Positions 6,567 to 12,177 of a stretch of 12,177 bases of DNA are shown piece after piece. The stretch lies in NCBI GenBank assembly GCA_029561505.1, contig JAKQXK010000268.1, positions 1 to 12,177 on the forward strand. The letters run 5' to 3'. How positions within the stretch are numbered: position 1 is the first letter of the stretch; every line of letters starts with the position of its first letter. This DNA comes from Spirochaetota bacterium (GTDB lineage: Bacteria > Spirochaetota > Leptospiria > Turneriellales > Turneriellaceae). The position numbers were made by a program, and so were the translations under genes. A model generated the notes under the pieces. That model saw nothing but the letters and a program-made list of their open reading frames with translations. It was not told where the DNA came from and ran no database searches.

Positions 6567-7211
6567 ATGAAACGAGCGAGATTAACGCTGTCTGCTTTAA
6601 GCAGCATTATACTTATTATGTCACTTGCCGCGTGCAACAACCTCGGATTGCTGGATCAGCTCGAAAAACCAGGAACCGCAACTTCAGGCGGTGCCAAAAC
6701 ATCTGCCCTGTTTTTGTTTGCGACAACGAATAGTTTCAACGGCAATATCCGCAGCGGCATGGCAACCGCCCGGCTGGCAGCAGACGTGCAATGCTCAACA
6801 ACCCGAGCGACATTGACGTTTCCCGATAACGCGTGTACACAAGTGCGCGCCATGATCTCTTTAGACGCCGCTGATTCTATGGCAAATATGCCGGGAACCT
6901 ACGGTATTCCCGTCAACATCAGCGTCAACGGCCCGAACAATTTCGTGATCGCCAGCGATTGGGGCAGCCTTATTGCAGGTACTTCAGGCAATTCTCTGGT
7001 TTCCGGTAACGCCATGCCAACCTCGACGAACTGGTGGTCGTTTTCGACTCTCGGGGGTAACTATGACGGGACAAACAACTGCGCCGGCGGCAATGATGGC
7101 ACAACCGGCATGGGTAGCGGCGGAAATTCCAATACTTCGGGTAACACGTGGCTATCGAGCGGCCCGATCAGCTGTCCAGGGCCCGCGCGTTTACTGTGCG
7201 TCTGTTATTAA
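6567..7211 (+). CDS. Lipoprotein with DUF1554-type C-terminal domain
   Basis: A 214-residue predicted lipoprotein of unknown function. The signal peptide has a basic start (MKRAR), a hydrophobic stretch (about 6-19) and lipobox L20-A21-A22-C23, so the mature protein starts at Cys23 and is lipid-anchored. After a short linker, from about residue 48 a globular domain starts with ALFLFATTNSFNGNI and a Cys-bearing segment (ARLAADVQC), then TQVRAMISLDAA, a WGSLI core, NWWSFSTLGGNYDGTNNC, a Gly/Asn/Ser-rich stretch (GMGSGGNSNTSGN), and ends RLLCVCY. This order (FVT/FAT-start, 'A...C', 'A.I', 'W.S...TC..W', 'G..GN', 'RLYCV') is that of DUF1554, a family abundant in Leptospira. It is probably exposed on the outer membrane surface. 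Several Cys in the mature domain may form disulfides. The promoter suggests a leaderless mRNA. Confidence 0.75.
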   Translation: MKRARLTLSALSSIILIMSLAACNNLGLLDQLEKPGTATSGGAKTSALFLFATTNSFNGNIRSGMATARLAADVQCSTTRATLTFPDNACTQVRAMISLDAADSMANMPGTYGIPVNISVNGPNNFVIASDWGSLIAGTSGNSLVSGNAMPTSTNWWSFSTLGGNYDGTNNCAGGNDGTTGMGSGGNSNTSGNTWLSSGPISCPGPARLLCVCY

Positions 7212-7218
7212 GATCTCA

Positions 7219-7241
7219 CAGGTTCTTTTTTCATAAACCTG
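7219..7241. terminator. Weak hairpin between convergent genes
   Basis: CAGGTT (7219-7224) and AACCTG (7236-7241) form a 6-bp stem with an 11-nt T-rich loop between the lipoprotein stop and the stop of the convergent PhnP-like gene. It sits where a shared terminator is expected, but the T-run is in the loop and not after the stem, so terminator activity is doubtful. Confidence 0.25.
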
Positions 7242-8027
7242 CTAAAAGGTAAACTGCTGCCCATCATACGCCGGTTCGGCGACACCCTGCCATTTTTCGA
7301 GCAGCTCTGTGTGCAGGTATTGGTGTGATAGGTGGCCCACGTAACCCTTCGCGGGTTGGTACTTTTCAATCAGCGCCAGCGCCTCGCCATGGTTAATGTG
7401 CGACATATGCGGTTTGTCGATGGGTGAACCGAGATACAGAACTTCAAGCCCATGCAAAAACTTCTCATCTTGTTCATGAATTTCTCTGAAGTCGGTCAGA
7501 TAACCAAACTTGCCATTCACGACGAAGCCTGTGCTTAAGACGCCCGCTTTGGGTATATGCACCAGCCTGATTGGTTGAATTTTCATGCCGGCAATTTCAA
7601 GCGCTTCGTAGCCATCTTCTTCGTTGCCCGGAAATATTTTAAGACTCAGGTGCGGCACGTTACTGTAGACCGCACGCTCGCGAATATAAGGGTAACGGCT
7701 GAGAATAATCTCATGCGTTTGTGGGTTCGCATAGCAGACGAGCTCTGCCTTACTGTCAAATGTGAACGGCCTTAAATCGGGCAGGCCGTCGAGGTGATCG
7801 TAGTGAAAATGTGTAAACAGAACGGCGTCGAGCGAACGCACCTTTTGCTGCAGCATCTGATAGCGCAGGTCGGGCCCGGTGTCGATAAGCACCTGCCCCT
7901 GGGCTTCGAGCAGAATCGACGCGCGGTGCCTTTGGTTCTTTTCGTCAGGCGAAGTGCAGACTTTGCACTCGCAACCGACGATCGGTACGCCCGTCGAAGT
8001 GCCGCTGCCTAAGACTGTAACTTTCAA
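7242..8027 (-). CDS. PhnP-like metallo-beta-lactamase-fold phosphodiesterase, TTG start
   Basis: A metallo-beta-lactamase-fold hydrolase of 261 residues resembling PhnP and other phosphoribosyl cyclic-phosphate or nucleic-acid phosphodiesterases. The N-terminus GSGTSTGVPIVGCECKVC carries C19, C21 and C24, matching the extra structural zinc site seen in PhnP. The catalytic metal motif is THFHYDHLDG (H73, H75, D77, H78), with later ligands in LVHIP (H157), YLTDF (D179) and the GHLSHQYLH run (H232, H235, H239). No phn genes lie nearby, so a phosphonate role is unsupported and the substrate is open. The start codon is TTG at 8027-8025: an in-frame stop two codons before it (8033-8031) leaves no other choice. 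That stop ends the DsbA-like gene, so translation is probably coupled, with 3 nt between the genes. Cytoplasmic. Confidence 0.85.
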   Translation of the reverse strand: MKVTVLGSGTSTGVPIVGCECKVCTSPDEKNQRHRASILLEAQGQVLIDTGPDLRYQMLQQKVRSLDAVLFTHFHYDHLDGLPDLRPFTFDSKAELVCYANPQTHEIILSRYPYIRERAVYSNVPHLSLKIFPGNEEDGYEALEIAGMKIQPIRLVHIPKAGVLSTGFVVNGKFGYLTDFREIHEQDEKFLHGLEVLYLGSPIDKPHMSHINHGEALALIEKYQPAKGYVGHLSHQYLHTELLEKWQGVAEPAYDGQQFTF

Positions 8028-8030
8028 TTC

Positions 8031-9050
8031 TTACGAATTCAATAGCTTATCTATCGCTGCTTTCATGCCGTCGTATGACCGCTCTTGCTGATAGAGCACG
8101 CCATTGATGTAGATAGTCGGAGTTCCCCTAACGCCAATCTTCTGGCCGTAACGCATGTCGGCTTCGATTTCTTCACGTTCTTTGCCGTCTTTGTCTGCTC
8201 TACACTGGTTATATGCAGGCATGTTCAGACCAATGCTCTGCGCGATCTGGTCGAGCTGTGCCGGTGACATGTCGAGTTGGCGGCCATTGTAAGGGATCGA
8301 AAATACTTTGGTCTGAAACTCAAAGTATTTGTCTTGTTTACCCGCGCACCGTGCAGCAATGTGAGACGGCATAGCCTGTGGGTGAAAATCGAGCGGAAAG
8401 TTTCGAAACACCCATTTAATTTTACCCGCATATTCAGCCTTCAAGCGCTGCACATCGGGCTGCATCTGGCGGCAATACGGGCACTCAAAGTCTGAAAATT
8501 CGGTAATGACGACTTTGGCGTCTGCCTTACCCCAGAAGGGATGGCCATCGTTCACAATATTCAGCGTCGGCGCCACTGGTTCTTTTAGATTAAATTTGAA
8601 GTTATATGCCTTAAAAAGTTCTGATGTTAATCCGTCGCGGGCACCTTTTTCAGAGTTATTGATCAGCTGCTGGCGAATGCGGTCACGCACGAGTGCAAAA
8701 GGCTGATTAATGCGCTGTTTGTTGTTTTCATAGAACTGGCGTACCATTTCGTCAGTCACGCTGCCGCGGCGTTTTGCAAGTTCTGTTTCCACAAACTTAT
8801 CCACAGGCAGATTGCGTTTTTTCGCTTCGGCTTCGAAGATTTTTTCGCGCGCTGTTTCAAAAGCTGCCTGCTGGCGAATCTGAAATTCTTTCTGGCGAAT
8901 TTCATAAAATTCTTGTTCGTTGTTCTTCTCTACATCTTTTGCGGTAATGCTGCCGCCTTCGAATGTAGCTATGGTTTCATTTGACCCGCCGCAAAGCGTC
9001 GACGTCGAAATGCTGAGGGCCAGCGCGAGGCCCGTTAGAAACTTCTTCAT
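8031..9050 (-). CDS. DsbA-family thiol oxidoreductase with chaperone-like N-terminal region
   Basis: A secreted thioredoxin-fold oxidoreductase of 339 residues. The signal peptide is at about 1-20 (MKKFLTGLALALSIS..). A Cys follows at 20, but Leu at -1 makes a lipobox poor, so lipid attachment is uncertain. Residues 25-150 resemble the N-terminal part of SurA/PrsA-type chaperones: ETIATFEGGSITAKDVEKN, then charged helices, with no parvulin isomerase domain after it. The DsbA-like domain starts near 160 with VVITEFSDFECPYCRQM (active-site C190-P-Y-C193) and cis-Pro at 311 in RGTPTIYING. Two further Cys (235, 283) may form a second disulfide as in some DsbA-like proteins. Likely role: oxidising or isomerising disulfides in the periplasm while holding substrates. 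It is the first gene of a two-gene minus-strand unit and reads away from the 9051-9388 non-coding region. Confidence 0.85.
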   Translation of the reverse strand: MKKFLTGLALALSISTSTLCGGSNETIATFEGGSITAKDVEKNNEQEFYEIRQKEFQIRQQAAFETAREKIFEAEAKKRNLPVDKFVETELAKRRGSVTDEMVRQFYENNKQRINQPFALVRDRIRQQLINNSEKGARDGLTSELFKAYNFKFNLKEPVAPTLNIVNDGHPFWGKADAKVVITEFSDFECPYCRQMQPDVQRLKAEYAGKIKWVFRNFPLDFHPQAMPSHIAARCAGKQDKYFEFQTKVFSIPYNGRQLDMSPAQLDQIAQSIGLNMPAYNQCRADKDGKEREEIEADMRYGQKIGVRGTPTIYINGVLYQQERSYDGMKAAIDKLLNS

Positions 9051-9111
9051 GCAATCAGCGCATGGGCGGCAGCGCCGGTGGAAAGCACTTTTGCGTTAGC
9101 GGTTGGGTTTT

Positions 9112-9174
9112 TGTCAGTTTTTGCTATGAAAAACCGAACAAAACGATAAAAAACTCTATCCACAAAAACTGACA
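9112..9174. repeat. 12-bp perfect inverted repeat, 39-bp spacer
   Basis: TGTCAGTTTTTG at 9112-9123 and its exact reverse complement CAAAAACTGACA at 9163-9174, separated by 39 mostly A-rich bases. The right arm overlaps the end of the first DnaA-box-like site by two bases. It may form a cruciform or bind a dimeric protein. It lies 62-124 bp upstream of the DsbA-like gene start. Confidence 0.8.
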
Positions 9175-9298
9175 GTTAATCCACAATTCTGCACAATTCC
9201 GTTCGCTGGTGCCGCATTTTTTAACGGCGTGCGCTCAGCTGTAGAAAAACCTGGCGTCAAAAAATAAAGAGACATAATATTTACAGGCTATTTTTGGG

Positions 9299-9333
9299 TT
9301 ATCCACTTTTCCACACGCTTATTGTTATTATTA
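9299..9333 (+). other. Tandem DnaA-box-like sites plus DnaA-trio-like triplets
   Basis: TTATCCACT (9299-9307) and TTTTCCACA (9307-9315) abut head to tail sharing one base, followed by the GC step CGC and triplets TTA, TTG, TTA, TTA, TTA. In known origins the complement of such triplets, 3'-(G/A)A(T/A)-5', is the single-strand track for DnaA during unwinding. Four of the five triplets fit that consensus. Confidence 0.45.
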
Positions 9334-9350
9334 GAATAAAGATTTATAGT
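9322..9350 (+). promoter_or_regulatory. Candidate sigma-70 promoter for the alpha/beta hydrolase gene
   Basis: TTGTTA (9322-9327), a 17-bp spacer, and TATAGT (9345-9350, one mismatch to TATAAT), giving a transcript leader of about 30 nt. GGAG at 9374-9377 lies 11 nt before the GTG at 9389 and can serve as the ribosome binding site. In so A+T-rich a segment such matches arise easily, and the site overlaps the triplet run described for the candidate origin. Confidence 0.35.
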
Positions 9351-9388
9351 ATATTATATAAACAATAGCCGCCGGAGTCGCAGCAACA

Positions 9389-10393
9389 GTGCCAGTCATT
9401 TCTTCGTTATACCAAAGCCCAAGGTTCTTGAGAAATCCTCATTTTCACACGGTAGCGTGCGCGCTATTCAGAAAAAGACCACGTGTACAATATTATCGCG
9501 AACGCCTTGAGCTCGCCGACGGTGACTTTGTTGACCTCGATTGGTCGCTTGCCAACCAGAAAGAATTTGGCAGCAAGCGACAACAGCAAAACCAGCAGCT
9601 GATCATTCTGACGCACGGTATGGAAGGCTCGAGCCAAAGCAAATATATTCTACACACGGTACGCTGTGCGAATGCAGCAGGTGTTTCGGCTGTTGCCTGG
9701 AACATGCGCGGCTGTTCGGGTGAACCGAACCGGGCTCTGCACTTTTATCACAGCGGGCGCACCGAAGATCTCGCTGCAGTGGTGGCGCATGCCATCGCAA
9801 AAGATTTCAAAAAAATCTGGCTCGCCGGTTTTAGTCTCGGTGGCAACCTCACGCTGCTCTATGCTGCACGCGAAGCTTCAAAAATCGCGCGTGAAATTCA
9901 ATCGATAGCCGCCGTCTGTGCACCGGTTGATCTGGTGAGCTCGCAGGCGCAGATCGAAGCGAAAGAGAACCGCCTTTACCTGAAACGTTTTCTTCGCGAC
10001 TTTCATGCGAAATTTAACCTAAAAACACAAAAGCGCGGCCATCGCATAGACACAAAAAAATTCAACAGACGCATTCGTACACTTGCGCAGCTCGACGCGC
10101 ACTACACAGCACCCTGGAATGGTTTTCCCGATGAAAAAATTTATTACCAAAAGTGCAGTTCATTGCCTGTGCTGCAGGCAATTCGCGTACCTGCGTTGCT
10201 TTTAAACCCTGTTGACGACCCTTTTCTCAGTAGTGAGTGTTACCCGCATCGCTTCGCCGCGACGAGCAAAACCTTCACGCTTGAGATGCCTGAAACCGGT
10301 GGCCATTGCGCCATGCTCGCCGACCACCGCTTCAACGCATCGTATATCGAAAAGCGCCTGCTCGAGTACTTTGGCATAACCCGAAAACCGTAA
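9389..10393 (+). CDS. YheT-type alpha/beta hydrolase, GTG start
   Basis: A cytoplasmic alpha/beta-hydrolase of 334 residues belonging to the YheT/ABHD1-3-like group (COG0429 type), probably an esterase; the physiological substrate is not established. The group's signature order is clear: HGMEGSSQSKYI (75-87), NMRGCSGEPNRALHFYHSG (105-123), nucleophile motif GFSLGGN with Ser149, FDD/YTAP-like AQLDAHYTAPWNGF (233-246), acid in VDDPF (D277) and GGHCAM with His306, so the Ser-Asp-His triad is complete. The N-terminal PRFLRNPHFHTV matches the usual 'F..N.H.qT' start of the group, supporting the GTG at 9389, which has GGAG 11 nt before it. It is the first gene to the right of the candidate origin. 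A palindrome follows its stop. Confidence 0.88.
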   Translation: MPVISSLYQSPRFLRNPHFHTVACALFRKRPRVQYYRERLELADGDFVDLDWSLANQKEFGSKRQQQNQQLIILTHGMEGSSQSKYILHTVRCANAAGVSAVAWNMRGCSGEPNRALHFYHSGRTEDLAAVVAHAIAKDFKKIWLAGFSLGGNLTLLYAAREASKIAREIQSIAAVCAPVDLVSSQAQIEAKENRLYLKRFLRDFHAKFNLKTQKRGHRIDTKKFNRRIRTLAQLDAHYTAPWNGFPDEKIYYQKCSSLPVLQAIRVPALLLNPVDDPFLSSECYPHRFAATSKTFTLEMPETGGHCAMLADHRFNASYIEKRLLEYFGITRKP

Positions 10394-10420
10394 CGCTTTA
10401 AAGCGAAAAACTCGTTTCGC
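10394..10420. other. Palindrome and overlapping hairpin after the hydrolase gene
   Basis: CGCTTTAAAGCG (10394-10405), a perfect 12-bp palindrome, starts directly after the stop codon. Its right end overlaps a second hairpin GCGAAA-AACTCG-TTTCGC (10403-10420). The two structures share GCG and exclude each other. No T-run follows, so intrinsic termination is doubtful; they may protect the mRNA 3' end. Confidence 0.4.
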
Positions 10421-10454
10421 CATGACCGGCTTCAGAGGCATGCCATAGAAACAT

Positions 10455-11321
10455 ATGAGGATATCTCACGTACTCATCGCGGTCGCGCTGCTCACAAATT
10501 CAGCCCAGATTTTTGCTGATCTGCCGCCGGCCGATGATACCATCGCCAAAACGCCGCCGCCCGCAGAAGTCACCATCGAAGAGCAGATTGGCGGTGACCT
10601 GTCAAAACTGGTTATGGTCGATGAAAACGGCAAAAATATCACCCTTGGGCAGCTTGCCGATAACAAACGGCCTATTATCTTCGCGCCAGTCTACTATAAC
10701 TGCCCCCACCTCTGTACACTTACCTTGAACGGCCTTCTACAGGCTATTGAAAAAGAAACGCGTTACGCGCTCGGCAAAGACTATCTGATCGTTGCCTATA
10801 GCTTTCACCCTGATGAAAAACACCAGCTCGCGCAGGTAAAACAGAAAAACTATCTCAGAAAATTGGGCCAGGTCACCGACCAGAATCTTGAGGGTTATTT
10901 ATCCCACTGGCGGTTTTTCACCGGCAGCGTTGAAAATATCGCGGCGATTTCACGCGCGATAGGTTTTCGCTACCTCAAAGAAACTTCGACAAACCCACGC
11001 AAGCAAGACGTCGAATATGTGCACCCCGCGGCGCTGATTGTCACGACACCCGACCTCAAAGTTTCACGCTACCTCTACGGGGTAGAATACGCACCGACGG
11101 ACTACCGTTTGGCGCTGCTCGAAGCCGGTGAAGGTAAGGTTTCAAAAACCATCGGCGACCGGCTAATGCTCACCTGTTATAGTTTTGACCCGGTGAAGCG
11201 AAAATACAGTTTGGTGGCTTGGCGCGTCATGCGCCTGGGCGGTATTGCCACCTTGATTCTGGTGGTTCTTCTGCTTGGGGTGCTTTGGTACCGCGAAAGA
11301 CTCAAGCGCGCGAAAGCGTAG
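10455..11321 (+). CDS. SCO1/SenC-family copper chaperone for cytochrome oxidase
   Basis: A SCO1/SenC/PrrC-family protein that delivers copper to, or reduces the cysteines of, the CuA centre of cytochrome oxidase subunit II. Of 288 residues, 1-21 form a signal peptide (MRISHVLIAVALLTNSAQIFA). The thioredoxin-like domain has the copper-binding pair C83 and C87 in YYNCPHLCTL and the third ligand H190 in EYVHPAALIV. SYSF/HPDE-like AYSFHPDEKHQ lies between. Unusually for bacterial SCO proteins, which often have an N-terminal anchor, a C-terminal membrane span (about 260-279, GGIATLILVVLLLGVLWY) ends in a basic cytoplasmic tail (RERLKRAKA), giving a cleaved-signal, C-anchored topology. The next gene, 20 bp downstream, encodes subunit II, the expected client, so the two are very likely co-transcribed. 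Confidence 0.92.
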   Translation: MRISHVLIAVALLTNSAQIFADLPPADDTIAKTPPPAEVTIEEQIGGDLSKLVMVDENGKNITLGQLADNKRPIIFAPVYYNCPHLCTLTLNGLLQAIEKETRYALGKDYLIVAYSFHPDEKHQLAQVKQKNYLRKLGQVTDQNLEGYLSHWRFFTGSVENIAAISRAIGFRYLKETSTNPRKQDVEYVHPAALIVTTPDLKVSRYLYGVEYAPTDYRLALLEAGEGKVSKTIGDRLMLTCYSFDPVKRKYSLVAWRVMRLGGIATLILVVLLLGVLWYRERLKRAKA

Positions 11322-11329
11322 CAACGAAT

Positions 11330-11335
11330 GAGGGG
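11330..11335 (+). promoter_or_regulatory. Strong ribosome binding site for subunit II
   Basis: GAGGGG at 11330-11335 lies 6 nt before the ATG at 11342. It is the clearest Shine-Dalgarno sequence in the window and fixes the start. A 4-codon reading frame starting at ATG 11328 ends in a TAA overlapping this ATG and is probably incidental. Confidence 0.65.
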
Positions 11336-11341
11336 AAAGTA

Positions 11342-12177
11342 ATGACGAGTTTTATCCATGCAGCACTGGGTTTTATTACCCATGCACCCACGGCATCGAC
11401 CGTTGCCTCTGAAGTCAAGTTTGCAGCCGACCTGATCAATGGTATCAGTCTCGTCGCCTTCATTCTCGTCGAGGGTGTGTTGATCTATTTTGTGATCAAA
11501 TACCGTCGTCGCAAAGGTGAACCCAACAAACAGACGCTTTATCTGACACACCACACCACTGCTGAAATCATCTGGACCGTGCTGCCGACGATCATTCTCG
11601 GCGTCATTTTTTATTACGGCGTTGCTTCGTTCATCAAGATGCGCAACATGCCAAAAGACGGCGAAATCATTCAGGTCACTGGCCGCCAGTGGATCTGGGA
11701 TATCAAATACCCTTATTGCGTGAAAAACGCCAAGACTAACGCTGAAAAATGTATTAAACTCACTTCAAAAAACGTCAACCCAACAGCCGAAGCCCCGAAA
11801 ATGCTGCAAGACGAAGCGCAAAAAACTCAGACGCGCTTTGTTGTCGCGAAGGGCCGCAAGTATGTGATGCAGATGACGTCAACAGACGTTATTCACAGCT
11901 TCACGATTCCGGCTTTTTATGTGAAACAAGACGTTGTACCTGGCCTGACTTCGCGCCTGTGGTTCGAACCCACAACCGTCGGCGAGTTTGTGATTACCTG
12001 TAATGAATACTGCGGCGACAAACACTCAGGCATGCTCGGCGTGATTCAGGTGATGGAACCCGCCGATTTCGACAAATGGAAAAATGACAAGCTTGCCTTG
12101 TTACAAAAAGAACTCGATCAAGACGCCGCAGGCGGGCCGGTTGATGAAACCGCGCTCATCGCCAAAGGTAAAGAACT
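11342..12177 (+). CDS. coxB: Cytochrome c oxidase subunit II, 3' end cut by window
   Basis: Subunit II of an aa3/caa3-type oxidase; it takes electrons from cytochrome c through a CuA centre. Visible are 278 residues with no stop. Two membrane spans: about 33-53 (GISLVAFILVEGVLIYFVIKY) and 76-95 (IIWTVLPTIILGVIFYYGVA), with the family's EIIWTVLPT. The aromatic electron-entry segment is GRQWIWDIKYP (114-124). CuA ligands: H185 in DVIHSF, then C220, E222, C224, H228 and M231 in TCNEYCGDKHSGM. Between residues 125 and 165 there is an insertion of some 35 residues with C126 and C137, absent from ordinary subunits. After the CuA domain the chain continues with a linker and ETALIAKGKE, which looks like the entry to a cytochrome c domain, suggesting a caa3-type fusion. 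The fused part lies beyond the window. Confidence 0.93.
   Translation, partial: MTSFIHAALGFITHAPTASTVASEVKFAADLINGISLVAFILVEGVLIYFVIKYRRRKGEPNKQTLYLTHHTTAEIIWTVLPTIILGVIFYYGVASFIKMRNMPKDGEIIQVTGRQWIWDIKYPYCVKNAKTNAEKCIKLTSKNVNPTAEAPKMLQDEAQKTQTRFVVAKGRKYVMQMTSTDVIHSFTIPAFYVKQDVVPGLTSRLWFEPTTVGEFVITCNEYCGDKHSGMLGVIQVMEPADFDKWKNDKLALLQKELDQDAAGGPVDETALIAKGKE

Larger units (their letters stand above)
9051..9388. other. Non-coding stretch: candidate replication origin (DnaA-box cluster plus A+T-rich unwinding region)
   Basis: No gene is seen in these 338 bp, which separate divergent genes. Five same-strand near-matches to the DnaA box TTATNCACA, each one base off, are present: CTATCCACA 9156-9164, TAATCCACA 9177-9185, TTCTGCACA 9187-9195, TTATCCACT 9299-9307 and TTTTCCACA 9307-9315. 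The last is followed by CGC and then TTA-TTG-TTA-TTA-TTA (9319-9333), on the strand and spacing of DnaA-trio elements, and then an almost pure A+T segment to about 9365. A 12-bp inverted repeat (9112-9123/9163-9174) overlaps the first box. Box cluster, GC step, trios and A+T tract in this order form the basal origin arrangement known from Bacillus subtilis. No dnaA, dnaN or gyrB is in the window, so origin function is inference; a DnaA-titrating or DnaA-controlled site is the alternative. Confidence 0.5.

Noticed and set aside
11328-11342. Four-codon leader peptide before CoxB
   Set aside because: It is too short and its ATG overlaps the ribosome binding site of CoxB; no attenuation hairpin accompanies it.
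11177-11554. Minus-strand 125-codon frame spanning the SCO/CoxB junction
   Set aside because: It lies wholly antisense to two well-recognised genes and has no family features of its own.
1-12177. Mobile elements, CRISPR arrays, tRNA or rRNA genes
   Set aside because: No transposase, integrase, regularly spaced direct repeats, cloverleaf or rRNA-like stretch was found on reading through the window.

Overview
This window looks like chromosomal DNA of a moderately GC-rich spirochaete of the order Leptospirales, of the Turneriella/Leptonema kind. That is an inference. It rests on a lipoprotein with a DUF1554-type C-terminal domain (a family best known from Leptospira), the general gene style, and a G+C content near 50-55%. 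The species cannot be fixed from the sequence alone. No rRNA, tRNA, CRISPR array, transposon or phage gene was seen.

Layout. (1) Positions 1-647 hold the 3' part of a TlyA-type rRNA methyltransferase cut by the window edge. (2) 687-2184 hold an ECF-like sigma factor followed by a one-membrane-span FecR-like protein, a probable sigma/regulator pair, with several short palindromes in the gap between them. (3) A perfect 14-bp hairpin at 2192-2222 leads into a metabolic block: an ST1585-like metallo-beta-lactamase-fold hydrolase overlapping an HMG-CoA lyase by 4 bp, then a Thermus-type long isocitrate dehydrogenase, then a crotonase-family protein. (4) 6567-7211 encode the DUF1554 lipoprotein behind a promoter placed so close that the mRNA may be leaderless. 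(5) On the minus strand (9050 down to 7242) lie a DsbA-like secreted thiol oxidoreductase with a chaperone-like N-terminal region and a PhnP-like phosphodiesterase starting with TTG only 3 nt after it. (6) 9051-9388 is the only long non-coding stretch. (7) Rightward follow a YheT-type alpha/beta hydrolase, a SCO1/SenC copper chaperone and cytochrome c oxidase subunit II, which runs off the window end and appears to be entering a fused cytochrome c domain (caa3-like).

How the genes fit together. HMG-CoA lyase, the crotonase and isocitrate dehydrogenase fit acyl-CoA and leucine breakdown feeding the TCA cycle, which suits organisms that live on fatty acids. The isocitrate dehydrogenase carries the Asp/Ile/Ala pattern of NAD-dependent enzymes instead of the Lys/Tyr pattern of its NADP-using Thermus relative. 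SCO and CoxB start an aerobic terminal oxidase operon.

The most striking item is the non-coding stretch at 9051-9388. It contains five same-orientation near-matches to the DnaA box. The last two abut directly and are followed by a short GC step, a run of DnaA-trio-like triplets and an almost pure A+T segment, between divergently transcribed genes. This is the arrangement of a bacterial basal origin unwinding system, so it is a candidate replication origin without dnaA in view. Other points of interest are a possible frameshift at the end of HMG-CoA lyase, loss of both hydratase glutamates in the crotonase, and a Cys-bearing insertion in the CuA domain of CoxB.
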